A stretch of DNA of 64,000 nt from a virus: positions 1 through 64,000 of the IMG/VR virus record IMGVR_UViG_3300022538_000539; one strand, given 5' to 3'. Every line of letters starts with the position of its first letter. The first letter of the stretch is position 1. The notes below the pieces were generated by a model, which had not been told where the DNA came from, searched no databases, and was given only the letters and a program-made list of their open reading frames with translations. Shown piece after piece: positions 39,772 through 48,871 of this stretch. The position numbers were made by a program, and so were the translations under genes.

Positions 39772-39932
39772 ATTTCCTCTCTTTTCTCTAAAATAAGATT
39801 GATAAAAGCACTAACCTCGTTTAAGTTTTTACAATGTTTAATCATATATACAAATTCTCGAGTAGTTAATTCTAATTTTCTTTCTTTTTCGTCATCATTT
39901 ATATCCCAAATTAAAGTTGCTTTAAATATCAT
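39768..39932 (-). CDS. Small hypothetical protein
   Basis: A 54-residue frame (MIFKATLIWDINDDEKERKLEL ...) with SD AAGGAG. It ends with an ATGA overlap with the next gene, good evidence for translation. Confidence 0.55.
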   Translation of the reverse strand: MIFKATLIWDINDDEKERKLELTTREFVYMIKHCKNLNEVSAFINLILEKREEI

Positions 39933-39940
39933 ATTTCTCC

Positions 39941-40636
39941 TTATATTGAGGTCTTACTTATTCTTACATATTTAATTACTCTTCGTGTTAATAAATCTGT
40001 TGAGTCCACATCTTCTTTGCAATGCTTGTATACATGAAGCAATGATGGTATATGACCAGACTGAGCACGATTCCAAACCTCTGTATTATATCTATGACCC
40101 TTTGATTCAATACCAAAAAAATCACAAGCTGTTTCCATTCTATATCTATGTAATGATAGTTTAGTTTTACACATATCATATATATCAGTTACATATATAC
40201 TTTTATATATAGGAAAATCTAAACCATATCTTTCAGCTCTTGACCTTACAAATGGTAAATCGTGTCTTCTGTCTTTTCCATAATAAACTAAAATTCTATC
40301 AAACTTCTTAATATCCTCACATAATTTCGTTAGTAGTTTCTTGTCCTGATGTTGACTTCTAACCTCTTTTTGACTTAACAGATAACTTTCATACTTATTT
40401 TTACCATAATGTTTAATGTAATAACAAAAGCAATATCCCCAATTAGCTTTCAAGTTAGTTGTTTCAATGTCCAATATACCTATTTTTTCAGGTAAAGACA
40501 TAATATCTTTGATGCCTTCTGGATAATCATTAATAAAACAATTATAATGTTCCAAATAGGTATGATGATGCTTGCATGAGTGAGTTCCTAACCAAATAAG
40601 TTCACTCTTAAGTAAACGATGAACAGGTGCTCTCAT
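39941..40636 (-). CDS. RNase H-like 3'-5' exonuclease (DEDD type)
   Basis: A 231-residue protein. Residues ~50-60 hold GILDIETTNL (Asp-x-Glu motif I), ~115-135 hold ILVYYGKDRRHDLPFVRSRAE, and ~205-215 hold CKEDVDST, the spaced acidic residues of the DEDD nuclease fold (YprB/RNase_H_2 type). An N-terminal Cys/His stretch (THSCKHHHTYLEHYNCF) could bind zinc. Likely a DNA or RNA trimming enzyme. SD AAAGGAGG. Confidence 0.7.
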   Translation of the reverse strand: MRAPVHRLLKSELIWLGTHSCKHHHTYLEHYNCFINDYPEGIKDIMSLPEKIGILDIETTNLKANWGYCFCYYIKHYGKNKYESYLLSQKEVRSQHQDKKLLTKLCEDIKKFDRILVYYGKDRRHDLPFVRSRAERYGLDFPIYKSIYVTDIYDMCKTKLSLHRYRMETACDFFGIESKGHRYNTEVWNRAQSGHIPSLLHVYKHCKEDVDSTDLLTRRVIKYVRISKTSI

Positions 40637-40679
40637 TCTTGTCCTCCTTTAATTATTTTTATTATTTTAATTATATTCA

Positions 40680-41843
40680 TTATAAATCTTTCTCCACTTT
40701 CTTTAAAAAATTAACCCAATATTTTTCCCATATTGTTTCATATTCAAAATTTTTCGCCCATTTTAATGATTTATCCTTATAAAAATTTTTATTCTTTTTT
40801 AAATTAAGATATACCTTTTCCATTTTTTTAACTATATCCTTAGTAACTGGTTTTTTTCTAAAACTACTAAAAAGTGTTAATTCTGGTTCTCCTACTCTAA
40901 CTAATTCACCTGCTCCAACTAACTCAGGCATAGAACTAAAATTAGAAACAATAACAGGAAGTCCTACTGCTTGTGCTTCTATTATTGGCAAACCAAAACC
41001 TTCACCTGCTGAACAACACATCAAAACATCCATAGAATTATATATTTTATTCATTGCTGTTGGATTTAAACTCATTAAATATTCATATTTATTAATAATT
41101 TTAATTGCTTTATCAAGTTTTAATCTTATTATATAATCTACAAGAGGAACAGAAAAAGTCTGTACTTTTGTTGAGGAATGTATATACATTTTAGTATCAG
41201 GATATTTCTTGTGTATTTTTTGAAAAGCCCTCAATTGTCTATCAAATTGTTTCCTATCAGTTTCATCACTATTTGCTGCAACTATCCCAAAAACAAAATC
41301 CTTTTCATCAAAACCTAATATTTTTTTACATTTATTCCTTACGTCCTCTTTTAATGGATAATAACTTATTGGGTCAAAACCTAATGGTATGTATTCAGAA
41401 TATATACCAGCATTTTTTAATTGTTTAACCGCAAATTTTGAATAGTTTATACTTTTCCATGCTCCCTTTAAATGATTAAGCACTGTATTAGATGCAGGAG
41501 TATGGTCAATTGGAAAATAAGGTATCCATCTTTTGAATCTTTTTCCATATCCTTGAAGTATATAAACATCACACAAAGTTATTATTAAATCTCTTTTAAA
41601 TCTATCAAAATAATATTTCACAATATCATAACCATATCTTTCATAACCTGTAGGAAGTATTAAACAAGAATAATTTTTCCCATAATATTTCAAATTATAT
41701 TGTAAAACACCATTCTGCAAACCATAATGTGCCATAATTATAACATCATAACCTTCTTTAATTAATTTGGCAGCAAATAAATTTGTCTGGACACCATATC
41801 CAGAAGGACAAAAAGGTGCTGTGGATTCTAATAATATTTTCAT
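40680..41843 (-). CDS. Glycosyltransferase family 4-like
   Basis: A 387-residue GT-B enzyme. The N-terminal Rossmann domain opens FCPSGYGVQTNLFAAKLIKEGYDV. The C-terminal domain has FGIVAANSDETDRKQF, then the nucleotide-sugar motif SAGEGFGLPIIEAQAVGLPVI with the E-x7-E pair. It is paralogous to the GT4 at 53691-54947. It may glycosylate virion proteins, host surface or modified DNA. SD AAGGAG. Confidence 0.8.
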   Translation of the reverse strand: MKILLESTAPFCPSGYGVQTNLFAAKLIKEGYDVIIMAHYGLQNGVLQYNLKYYGKNYSCLILPTGYERYGYDIVKYYFDRFKRDLIITLCDVYILQGYGKRFKRWIPYFPIDHTPASNTVLNHLKGAWKSINYSKFAVKQLKNAGIYSEYIPLGFDPISYYPLKEDVRNKCKKILGFDEKDFVFGIVAANSDETDRKQFDRQLRAFQKIHKKYPDTKMYIHSSTKVQTFSVPLVDYIIRLKLDKAIKIINKYEYLMSLNPTAMNKIYNSMDVLMCCSAGEGFGLPIIEAQAVGLPVIVSNFSSMPELVGAGELVRVGEPELTLFSSFRKKPVTKDIVKKMEKVYLNLKKNKNFYKDKSLKWAKNFEYETIWEKYWVNFLKKVEKDL

Positions 41844-41851
41844 ACTTCTCC

Positions 41852-42181
41852 TTAAATAGTAGTATCTATATACATTAGGTTTGAATTTTTATTTTTCTTT
41901 ACTTTGGATTCAAAATTAATAACAGCAACTTGTATTGTATTAGCAACTATTTCTATTTCTCTTAACATACTTATTGTAGTTTCCAAATAACGTAACAAAT
42001 TTTGATTGTTTTTTGTTATAACTCTTGACTCATTTAAAAGTGGTAATTCTAAATGACCTAATTTTACAAACTGTATTGCATCGCCTTTCTTCAAATCAAA
42101 ATACTGTACCATAGATACTTGTATTCTATGTGTTAAAACTAACATTTTTTGTAATTGTTCGAGCATATTTCTAAAATGCAT
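41852..42181 (-). CDS. Hypothetical protein
   Basis: A 109-residue helical protein (LEQLQKMLVLTHRIQVSMVQYFDL ... LREIEIVANTIQVAVINFE) with no recognised domain. It overlaps the ParB-like gene by one base and may act with it. Confidence 0.5.
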   Translation of the reverse strand: MHFRNMLEQLQKMLVLTHRIQVSMVQYFDLKKGDAIQFVKLGHLELPLLNESRVITKNNQNLLRYLETTISMLREIEIVANTIQVAVINFESKVKKNKNSNLMYIDTTI

Positions 42182-43077
42182 TATTCCTTCTCAATCATTT
42201 TTTCTAATTTAAAAAAAAGAGATGTTAACATAAATTTTAAAGTATTCACTTGATAATCTTTTAAATTAGTATTTGATTTTATATTTTCCAATAACCATTC
42301 TAAATGAGTGATTGTATTAGACAATGTTGTACGAAGTTTATTATAATACATTCCTGTATATTTTATTTTATCTCGTTCTCGTTTGATTTCTTTTGTCCAT
42401 TCTACTGCAGTCATAAAACCATATTTTAGAATATTTTCTTGGTCTTCTTTTTTAATATATTGAAAGTAAGGAATTAAATTTGTGATAAATGATACAGGAA
42501 GTAATTTTTTCTTTTTTAAATCCTTAATTTCACTAGCAAGTTGCAATCTTTCTTCTATTGTTAAATATTCAAATCTAGAAACAATTCGTGCTGTTAGTAC
42601 TTCAAATTGTATCAATTTTCCTTCATCTACACCATACCCTAAACTTAACCAAAACTTTCGTAATTTTCTTAAATAACTTGCATCTATTCCTAATTTTTTA
42701 CCAAGTTGTGAACTATTCATTCCTGTTTTTTTAAACAAATTATAAATTGCTCTTGCTTTATCTGGAAATGTAGGCAGATTTTTACTATTTAGACAAATAG
42801 AAACTTGACGAAATAAATTATCATCATTATTGTCAAGAACTATACAATTAATAGTATTTTGTTTCAACAACTTTATTGCTCTAAATCTTCGTTCACCATC
42901 TATTAATTTGTACTTATTTCTAAAAGGTTTAACCATTATAGGATTTAATAATCCAACTTCCTTAATATTTGTGGCAAGTTTCTTTACATCAATGGTTTTA
43001 TTGACACGTGGATTAGCTTTATCTAAAACAATATCCTTTATATTAATTTCTCTTAATTTTTGTTTTAATTTTTTCAT
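42181..43077 (-). CDS. ParB/sulfiredoxin-like N-terminal domain protein
   Basis: A 298-residue protein. Residues ~10-95 form a ParB-like domain: KDIVLDKANPRV, LATNIKEVGLLNPIMVKP, KLIDGERRFRAIKLL. Residues ~115-140 look like a helix-turn-helix (MNSSQLGKKLGIDASYLRKL). The remainder is helical. Next to terminase genes this could be a DNA-binding partner in genome packaging, a partition protein or a regulator. Confidence 0.75.
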   Translation of the reverse strand: MKKLKQKLREINIKDIVLDKANPRVNKTIDVKKLATNIKEVGLLNPIMVKPFRNKYKLIDGERRFRAIKLLKQNTINCIVLDNNDDNLFRQVSICLNSKNLPTFPDKARAIYNLFKKTGMNSSQLGKKLGIDASYLRKLRKFWLSLGYGVDEGKLIQFEVLTARIVSRFEYLTIEERLQLASEIKDLKKKKLLPVSFITNLIPYFQYIKKEDQENILKYGFMTAVEWTKEIKRERDKIKYTGMYYNKLRTTLSNTITHLEWLLENIKSNTNLKDYQVNTLKFMLTSLFFKLEKMIEKE

Positions 43078-43121
43078 CTCTTTATATAATTATACTATAA
43101 AATATTTATTTATTTCTTAAC

Positions 43122-43607
43122 TTATTTACTTTCTGCACCATCTTTTGCTCTAATCATAACAGTTTTTAACATATCTTCTATCTCAGGGTGGTCTTTGAGA
43201 AATTTCTCTGCCTCTTTTTGTTCTTTTTGTTTTAATAACTTTTCCATTCCTTTTTTCATTTCATCTTTTCTTTTATCTTTAGTTATTATTAATCCTGCTT
43301 TATTTTCCCATTCAATAATTGCTTTAATTCTAACATGAGGTGGAACATCTTCATCAAGACACAATTTTAAATGTTCCTTTTGTACATCTTGTGCTTGTCT
43401 TACAAATTCACCCATTGCTTCTACTCTTCTCTCGCCATAATGTTTTTCCATTTCTTTTTTAAATAACTCAGATTTCTTCCATTGTCTAACTGTATCGGGT
43501 TGAACACCTACATTTATAGCAACTTCTTTTGTACTTTTTCCTAAAGTTAATAAGTAAGCAGCATATTTATGTTTATCTGAAAGTTTAATTAAAATTATTT
43601 TTTTCAT
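43122..43607 (-). CDS. Terminase small subunit
   Basis: A 161-residue protein with an N-terminal helix-turn-helix (AAYLLTLGKSTKEVAINVGVQPDTVRQWKKS) followed by helices and a Lys/Glu-rich C-terminus. It lies 9 bases from the large subunit gene. DNA recognition for packaging is the expected role. SD AAGAGG. Confidence 0.75.
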   Translation of the reverse strand: MKKIILIKLSDKHKYAAYLLTLGKSTKEVAINVGVQPDTVRQWKKSELFKKEMEKHYGERRVEAMGEFVRQAQDVQKEHLKLCLDEDVPPHVRIKAIIEWENKAGLIITKDKRKDEMKKGMEKLLKQKEQKEAEKFLKDHPEIEDMLKTVMIRAKDGAESK

Positions 43608-43616
43608 TTTTACCTC

Positions 43617-45218
43617 TTATTTAAAAACTCTTCTCCCCTTTGGGATATCTCTTAAAAATATACTTTTATTTTTTGATGTTTCAAATTTTTTACCTAATCT
43701 ATAACTAAATACTAATGGTTGTTTTTTCATAATATATTTTATTACCATTTCTAAAGCATCCAAAATATCATCATGTGCTATACGAGGAAAACCCAAATAT
43801 TCTTTTTTTAAATCTGTCATATCTTTTTTAATAAAAATTTTACCTGCTTCAAAAACTGGTGAAAGTGTAGTAATAATTCTGTATTCCTTGCTAACACCTG
43901 TGTGTGAAACACCAGTTATTGGCAAAATTGTATCATGTAATAATTGTTGTTTCAATGCTGCTTGATAACTATTTGTTTCCATAACTATTTGTCTTACTTG
44001 ATAAATATCTGCTTGTGTCTTAACTATTTTTAGTTGTTTAGGAAATTTTGTTTTAGTTCTATAATAACCAATTATATAAACATCATTCATTTTATTAACT
44101 GCTACAGTAATATCTACAAAATAATCTGCTCTTAATGTTTCAGATACTGCTACATCTACTCCTTGATAATATTGATAATCATCAGTAGGCAATGTATCGT
44201 AATATCTTAGCCAATCAATATCAAACTCTTGTCCTCTCATTAGAGTAGGATTATTTTGTTTTTCTCTTTCAAAATAAGGTGGTGTTGAGCCAAGTCTATC
44301 TAGTAATAATGTTTTTATATCCCATAGTAGAGGTGCTAATACCTCCCAAGTACCTGTTACTTCTACATCTACTACCAATCCCTCTTTGTCTTTTATATAA
44401 AAATCTCTTTCAGGATAAGCAGTAGGATTTCTAAAATGAGCTTCCCAATTATTTGGATATTTTATTATTGCCTTATCTATTGTTTTATGCCAGATAGCAT
44501 TATCTAATATTTTATCATAAAGGTCATCCCAGTGCTTACGAGTACCTATAACATAAGTATGAGTTGTAGGTTCTGCAAGTTGTCCAATTGTACCAAAAAA
44601 CCAGTTATTAACACTTTCTCTTCTGCTCAAAGTTTTAGTATTTTCATCATCAATTGGGTCATCTATTATCATATAATCAAAATGACTTCCTGTAATACTA
44701 CCAAGAACACCTATTGCCTCTATTGTTGGGTCACGCATACTTGCTCCTTCACTTCTCTTTACATAGATTTGAGTTTCAGTCCATGTACCCTTACGCTGTG
44801 TCCATGCATTCATATCATCAGGCATATATACATCACCATATACTGCAAGAAGTTTTTTATTATAAAGTAATTGTTCTTTTACATCTTTAAGAAACTTCAT
44901 AGATTGTTTAAGAGACTTACTTGCTATAAGTATTCTAACATCTGGAACATTACATATTGCCCAAATTGGAAAAATTTCAGTGAATATTTTACTTTTACCA
45001 TGGTCACGTGGTGATAATTGTAAGTGTTTTTTATATTTTAAATTTTCTATCCATTTTACTTGATGTGGAAATATTTTAAAATCTTTGAAAAATATTTTGC
45101 CAAAAAATATTATATCTTTTTTACAAAGTGCTTTAATAATTTTTTTATTTGTAATAAGATTGCTTGCTAATTCAGCAAAACTACTTGTTTTCTTCTGTTT
45201 TTTTATAGTATTACCCAT
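43617..45218 (-). CDS. Terminase large subunit
   Basis: A 533-residue packaging motor. The ATPase has a Walker A-like LSPRDHGKS (~68-76) and Walker B with YMIIDDPIDDE. The C-terminal RNase H-like nuclease has GVDVAVSETLRADYFV, the METNSYQAAL block, and a late Asp cluster (AHDDILDALE). Its distance from the portal gene and its opposite strand are unusual. It overlaps the RuvC-like gene by 16 bases. Confidence 0.9.
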   Translation of the reverse strand: MGNTIKKQKKTSSFAELASNLITNKKIIKALCKKDIIFFGKIFFKDFKIFPHQVKWIENLKYKKHLQLSPRDHGKSKIFTEIFPIWAICNVPDVRILIASKSLKQSMKFLKDVKEQLLYNKKLLAVYGDVYMPDDMNAWTQRKGTWTETQIYVKRSEGASMRDPTIEAIGVLGSITGSHFDYMIIDDPIDDENTKTLSRRESVNNWFFGTIGQLAEPTTHTYVIGTRKHWDDLYDKILDNAIWHKTIDKAIIKYPNNWEAHFRNPTAYPERDFYIKDKEGLVVDVEVTGTWEVLAPLLWDIKTLLLDRLGSTPPYFEREKQNNPTLMRGQEFDIDWLRYYDTLPTDDYQYYQGVDVAVSETLRADYFVDITVAVNKMNDVYIIGYYRTKTKFPKQLKIVKTQADIYQVRQIVMETNSYQAALKQQLLHDTILPITGVSHTGVSKEYRIITTLSPVFEAGKIFIKKDMTDLKKEYLGFPRIAHDDILDALEMVIKYIMKKQPLVFSYRLGKKFETSKNKSIFLRDIPKGRRVFK

Positions 45219-45703
45219 TGTTCTTTTACTCCAAATTCATAAATGCAAATAGCATCTGCTACATCTTGTGAAATTTTATACATTCTAAACTTATCTTTAA
45301 TATATTGCATAATATCTTTTTTAGTTGCATTGCCATTGCCTACTATTTCTTTTTTCCATGTCTTATTGTGAATTTCTCTAAATTTAATACCATATTTTAT
45401 TAATAAAGCCAATAACATACCTGAAACTTGATTAACCATCTTAACACTTTTATGTCTCAGAGCAATAACTGGCTCTTCTATATAAGCAACACGAACTTCA
45501 GCATTTTCTAAAAAATAATTAAATTCTTTTAATAAATATTCAAATCTCTCTTTAAAATTTTTAAGTTTTGTTTGTATATAATAATAATCAATACCAAGTT
45601 TATTTTCATTTATAGATGTAAAGGCAATAGCAATATTTTTACTGCTAAAATCAATTCCTATATATTTAGTTGCCCACATTGTTTCTCTTCGACTAGTCAC
45701 CAT
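45203..45703 (-). CDS. RuvC-like Holliday junction resolvase
   Basis: A 166-residue RNase H-fold nuclease: KYIGIDFSSKNIAIAF (first Asp), VAYIEEPVIAL (Glu), and a C-terminal DVADAICIYEF (Asp pair). It would resolve branched DNA before packaging, in keeping with its place beside terminase. ATG 45703 has the SD GGAG nine bases upstream; ATG at codon 9 is possible. Confidence 0.75.
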   Translation of the reverse strand: MVTSRRETMWATKYIGIDFSSKNIAIAFTSINENKLGIDYYYIQTKLKNFKERFEYLLKEFNYFLENAEVRVAYIEEPVIALRHKSVKMVNQVSGMLLALLIKYGIKFREIHNKTWKKEIVGNGNATKKDIMQYIKDKFRMYKISQDVADAICIYEFGVKEQWVIL

Positions 45704-46313
45704 ATTTAAATGCTCCTTTTATATTTATATTTTTAATAAAGGATAATCTGTGATAAGGAGAAATACCATAGTGTTCTAATGCCATTCTGTGTTCTGTTGT
45801 TCCATATCCTTTATTATCTCTAAAATTATATACTGGAAAATCATAATGTATCATTTTCATTTTATTATCTCTAAATACTTTTGCCAAAATAGATGCCAAA
45901 GCAACAGATTTATATTTCTCATCTGCTTTTGGTTCTATTTTTATTGCAACATTATCATCAATTAGTAATTTTATCATAGATTTGTTTTTTAATCCTGAAA
46001 CCCAATCAATATAAATTCTTTGAGGTTTATATTTCATAAAAAAAGTAATTATATCTAAAATAATTTCTTGATTAGCAACCTGTATTCCATATTCATCAAT
46101 AAAATAAGCATCTTTTAAAGACCAATAAGACAATATATCCTTATTATTTTCAATTTTAAATGCTACACTTTCTCTTTCTCGTGATGTTAATTGTTTACTA
46201 TCTTTAAAAATACCTTGTATTCTTTTGCCATCTGTTTTCATTAAAATACCACAAGCAACAATATCACCTGCCCAAGCACCACGTCCAACTTCATCAATGC
46301 CAAGTACATACAT
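45693..46313 (-). CDS. rnhB: Ribonuclease HII
   Basis: A 206-residue RNase HII. The diagnostic GIDEVGRGAWAGDIVACG starts at residue 5. Later motifs are DSKQLTSRERE, IYIDWVS, ADEKYKSVALASILAKVFRD and GYGTTEHRMAL. It removes ribonucleotides or RNA primers from DNA. It overlaps the RuvC-like gene by 11 bases. Confidence 0.9.
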   Translation of the reverse strand: MYVLGIDEVGRGAWAGDIVACGILMKTDGKRIQGIFKDSKQLTSRERESVAFKIENNKDILSYWSLKDAYFIDEYGIQVANQEIILDIITFFMKYKPQRIYIDWVSGLKNKSMIKLLIDDNVAIKIEPKADEKYKSVALASILAKVFRDNKMKMIHYDFPVYNFRDNKGYGTTEHRMALEHYGISPYHRLSFIKNINIKGAFKYGD

Positions 46314-46813
46314 TATACAATGCCTTTCTTTACCAAATTGATACGACGATACATTTCTTTTTGTATAGCATCGTAATACTTCTCGTATGAACGTAATAAT
46401 GCTTTTAACAATTTAACTTCAGCTTGGTAAATTTGTATTTTTTTAACCCATTTTACTACATCCTTATTAGTTGAAACTTTTGCTTCAATAATTGATTTCA
46501 AAAGTTTCTTTTGACTATAACTTGGTGTTTCCCTTATCCATGCCTGACTATTATAAAAATTATAAGCATTCTGTGAATAAATTAAAGTAATTTCAACCAT
46601 AGACAATTGACTATAAGCATAACTTGCATATGCTGCATAATAAGAAGAAATAATTCCTAAATCACCACTAGTTAATACAGTTAAATTAACAGGAAAAGGA
46701 ACACATTTTTTTTGCATAGGAGATTTGACTTTTGGCTTATCTATTCTTTCAAAACCTCTTTTTTCCATTCCATTTAATACAAATTCTTGTAATTCTTTTT
46801 CGTCATATATCAT
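46313..46813 (-). CDS. Hypothetical protein
   Basis: A 166-residue helical protein with a Tyr/Ala-rich middle (SSYYAAYASYAYSQLSMVEITLIYSQNAYNFY). The start overlaps the upstream stop (ATGA). It lies in a nuclease cluster and might be a structural or DNA-binding accessory; no family recognised. Confidence 0.5.
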   Translation of the reverse strand: MIYDEKELQEFVLNGMEKRGFERIDKPKVKSPMQKKCVPFPVNLTVLTSGDLGIISSYYAAYASYAYSQLSMVEITLIYSQNAYNFYNSQAWIRETPSYSQKKLLKSIIEAKVSTNKDVVKWVKKIQIYQAEVKLLKALLRSYEKYYDAIQKEMYRRINLVKKGIV

Positions 46814-47112
46814 TTCTTACCTCTTTTTTTAACTTTGTAATTAACAGGAACATAAATAATTTTTTGTTTTGATTGTAAATTTCCTGGTATAATAATTTTC
46901 TTTTTTAATTGTTCTTGTTGTAATTTTCTTTGTACATAATTTATAGTATCTAATATAAAAACTTCAAATGATACAGGTAAAATAATTCTATATATCTTAT
47001 TATTACAATCAACCATAACAAATTGATTTGCTTGAAAATCATCAGGAAATTTAATACCCTGTAGTATAATTTCTTGTGTTTCACTTTTTACTTTTTTATT
47101 AGTCTTTTTCAT
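46810..47112 (-). CDS. Hypothetical protein
   Basis: A 100-residue basic protein (IILQGIKFPDDFQANQFVMVDCNNKIYRIILPVSFE) with beta strands and a Lys-rich C-terminus. ATG 47112 follows the SD GGAG. The longer start at 47130 lies within the upstream gene and has no SD. Confidence 0.5.
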   Translation of the reverse strand: MKKTNKKVKSETQEIILQGIKFPDDFQANQFVMVDCNNKIYRIILPVSFEVFILDTINYVQRKLQQEQLKKKIIIPGNLQSKQKIIYVPVNYKVKKRGKK

Positions 47113-47920
47113 TATTTCTCCAACATTCATTTATATATGCACAATATTCTTTTTTACATTGTTTTTTATCAAAATAATGTCTATTTGGTATTTTTCTTTT
47201 TTTAATTTTTCCCATAATATTTTTGCATCTATCAATTAAATTTTTAATATATGCTTCATTTTTATAAATTGTTACTTCAAATTGTCTAGAATTATTACGA
47301 TTGTGTGCAAGAATAGTTGCTTTATCTAATTCTGTAACATACATATAAAACTGTGCTTGCATATACATTCCTATACCTGAAATATTAGTCTTAAGAAATT
47401 TTTCAGGATTTGTTTTAAACTGATTAAAATATCGTTCCAGAAGAGTTTTGACATCTATTACTCTCTTGTCACCCTTGTATTCAATAATAAAATCTGGTTT
47501 TATAAGAAGAATTATTTCATTGCCATCATCATCTTTTATGCTTTTTCTTATAAATTTCTCTTTATAATTTTCTGATACTAAACCTGCCATTGGAAATAAA
47601 TATTCTTCATACATTTTGTGTAACCAAGTACCACTATCCATATTAATTTGTTGGTCAGGTTTTATTAATTTAATATCTGGTGGAATAATAAAAGAATAAT
47701 AAATACTTCTATCACATTGTTTTCTTAAAAGACTATACGAAAAATATTTTTTTAATTTTTTCCTTTTTTTACTTTCTTGCATTTGCTTATCCATATATTT
47801 TTTCTTAATATAAGGCATTACAAAAGGTTCTATTTTAACTTTTATATCATTTAGTTGTCTGGTTTTTTTTAAAGCACTAATTAATTGTTCTATACCATTC
47901 ATTCCGATTTCTTCTGTCAT
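47099..47920 (-). CDS. Cas4/RecB-family PD-(D/E)XK exonuclease with Fe-S cysteines
   Basis: A 273-residue nuclease. The RecB core has SGTWLHKMYEEYL (His), LIKPDFIIEYKGDKRVIDVKT (Asp and D-x-K), and MYMQAQFYMYVTEL (Gln/Tyr motif). One Cys (RKQCDRS) near residue 68 and three C-terminal cysteines (KKQCKKEYCAYINECW) match the 4Fe-4S layout of Cas4 and AddB. Likely a recombination or DNA-end-processing enzyme working with RecA. SD GGAGAGG. Confidence 0.8.
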   Translation of the reverse strand: MTEEIGMNGIEQLISALKKTRQLNDIKVKIEPFVMPYIKKKYMDKQMQESKKRKKLKKYFSYSLLRKQCDRSIYYSFIIPPDIKLIKPDQQINMDSGTWLHKMYEEYLFPMAGLVSENYKEKFIRKSIKDDDGNEIILLIKPDFIIEYKGDKRVIDVKTLLERYFNQFKTNPEKFLKTNISGIGMYMQAQFYMYVTELDKATILAHNRNNSRQFEVTIYKNEAYIKNLIDRCKNIMGKIKKRKIPNRHYFDKKQCKKEYCAYINECWRNNEKD

Positions 47921-48216
47921 ACTTCCTCTCCTTCATCTTTTAATTTCCATTCTCCATAATCTTTACAGAATAATAAAAATGCCCAATTTGCCATTTTAAC
48001 CAAAGCCAACATTAATTTAGTATTTAAATACTCAAATAAATGTTTCATAACCTGAATCAAACAAAAAGTATCAGCACCAAAAACATCGCAAATAAAATCA
48101 GTTGCTTCTCTTTTTTCATTAAATGCATATCTTTTTGTTCCTTTTTGCAAACTTTTCCACATTAAAGCAGTAAATTCTTTAAATAATTTTTTCTTAATTG
48201 CAACATTAGTATCCAT
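47917..48216 (-). CDS. Hypothetical protein
   Basis: A 99-residue protein with conserved-looking aromatic and Cys residues (FICDVFGADTFCLIQVMKHLFEYL, WAFLLFCKDYGEWKL). It overlaps the nuclease gene (ATGA). No family recognised. SD GAAAGGAG. Confidence 0.5.
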   Translation of the reverse strand: MDTNVAIKKKLFKEFTALMWKSLQKGTKRYAFNEKREATDFICDVFGADTFCLIQVMKHLFEYLNTKLMLALVKMANWAFLLFCKDYGEWKLKDEGEEV

Positions 48217-48542
48217 TATACTCCTTTCTTATATATTATACCACTTCGTTGCCATTTTGTTGCTGTTCCAGCACATGGCTTAGGTATTTCAATACTAAAC
48301 TCTAAATTAGGAAATATTTTTCGTGTTTCCTTATTCAATTCTACTTCATCAAACATCATTTCTACTTCTCTAGCGGTTGAAAAAGGAATTACAATATTTT
48401 TACAAAAAATAATTTTTATATTTCCATTTTCTGTTTTTACAATATATTCTTCATTTGTTATCCAGCATTTATTTTCTAATTGTTGTTTAATAAAATCTAT
48501 ATACCTAACATATTCTATAAATTTATACTTTTTTTTATCCAT
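48216..48542 (-). CDS. Hypothetical protein
   Basis: A protein of ~108 residues (WITNEEYIVKTENGNIKIIFCKNIVIPFSTARE). ATG 48542 overlaps the upstream stop and is more likely than the in-frame TTG at 48557. Unknown function. Confidence 0.5.
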   Translation of the reverse strand: MDKKKYKFIEYVRYIDFIKQQLENKCWITNEEYIVKTENGNIKIIFCKNIVIPFSTAREVEMMFDEVELNKETRKIFPNLEFSIEIPKPCAGTATKWQRSGIIYKKGV

Positions 48543-48867
48543 CTCTAATAAATCCAAATTTATAATTTGAAAACATTTCTCCTAATTCTTCTTCTAATTC
48601 AGTTAATTTAAAATAATTTTCCCAATCATCAAGCTTCATTGTATACATTATGTGTATTTCTTTGTTTATAATTAATGAATTCTTGTTAGTTTGTACAGAT
48701 TCCCACCAAATTCCTTTTCTAGGTACAGGCATTTTTGTAACTATTTGTATGCCTTCTATCTGTATATCTTCAAAATTTTTGTCTATATACTTAATCATTT
48801 TTTTTATTACTTTAATTTCTTTTTTATTTTCTATTTTTTCAATTTTTATTTTTTTATTATAAATCAT
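48535..48867 (-). CDS. Hypothetical protein, paralogue of 48872-49192
   Basis: A ~110-residue protein. ATG 48867 is behind AAGGAAG. Its second half matches the upstream neighbour (YTMKLDDWENYFKLTELEEELGEMFSNYKF versus YTLKSTDWKPYFKLQYLKEFLEEIFPKYTF), so the two arose by tandem duplication. Unknown function. Confidence 0.5.
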   Translation of the reverse strand: MIYNKKIKIEKIENKKEIKVIKKMIKYIDKNFEDIQIEGIQIVTKMPVPRKGIWWESVQTNKNSLIINKEIHIMYTMKLDDWENYFKLTELEEELGEMFSNYKFGFIRDG

Positions 48868-48871
48868 TATT

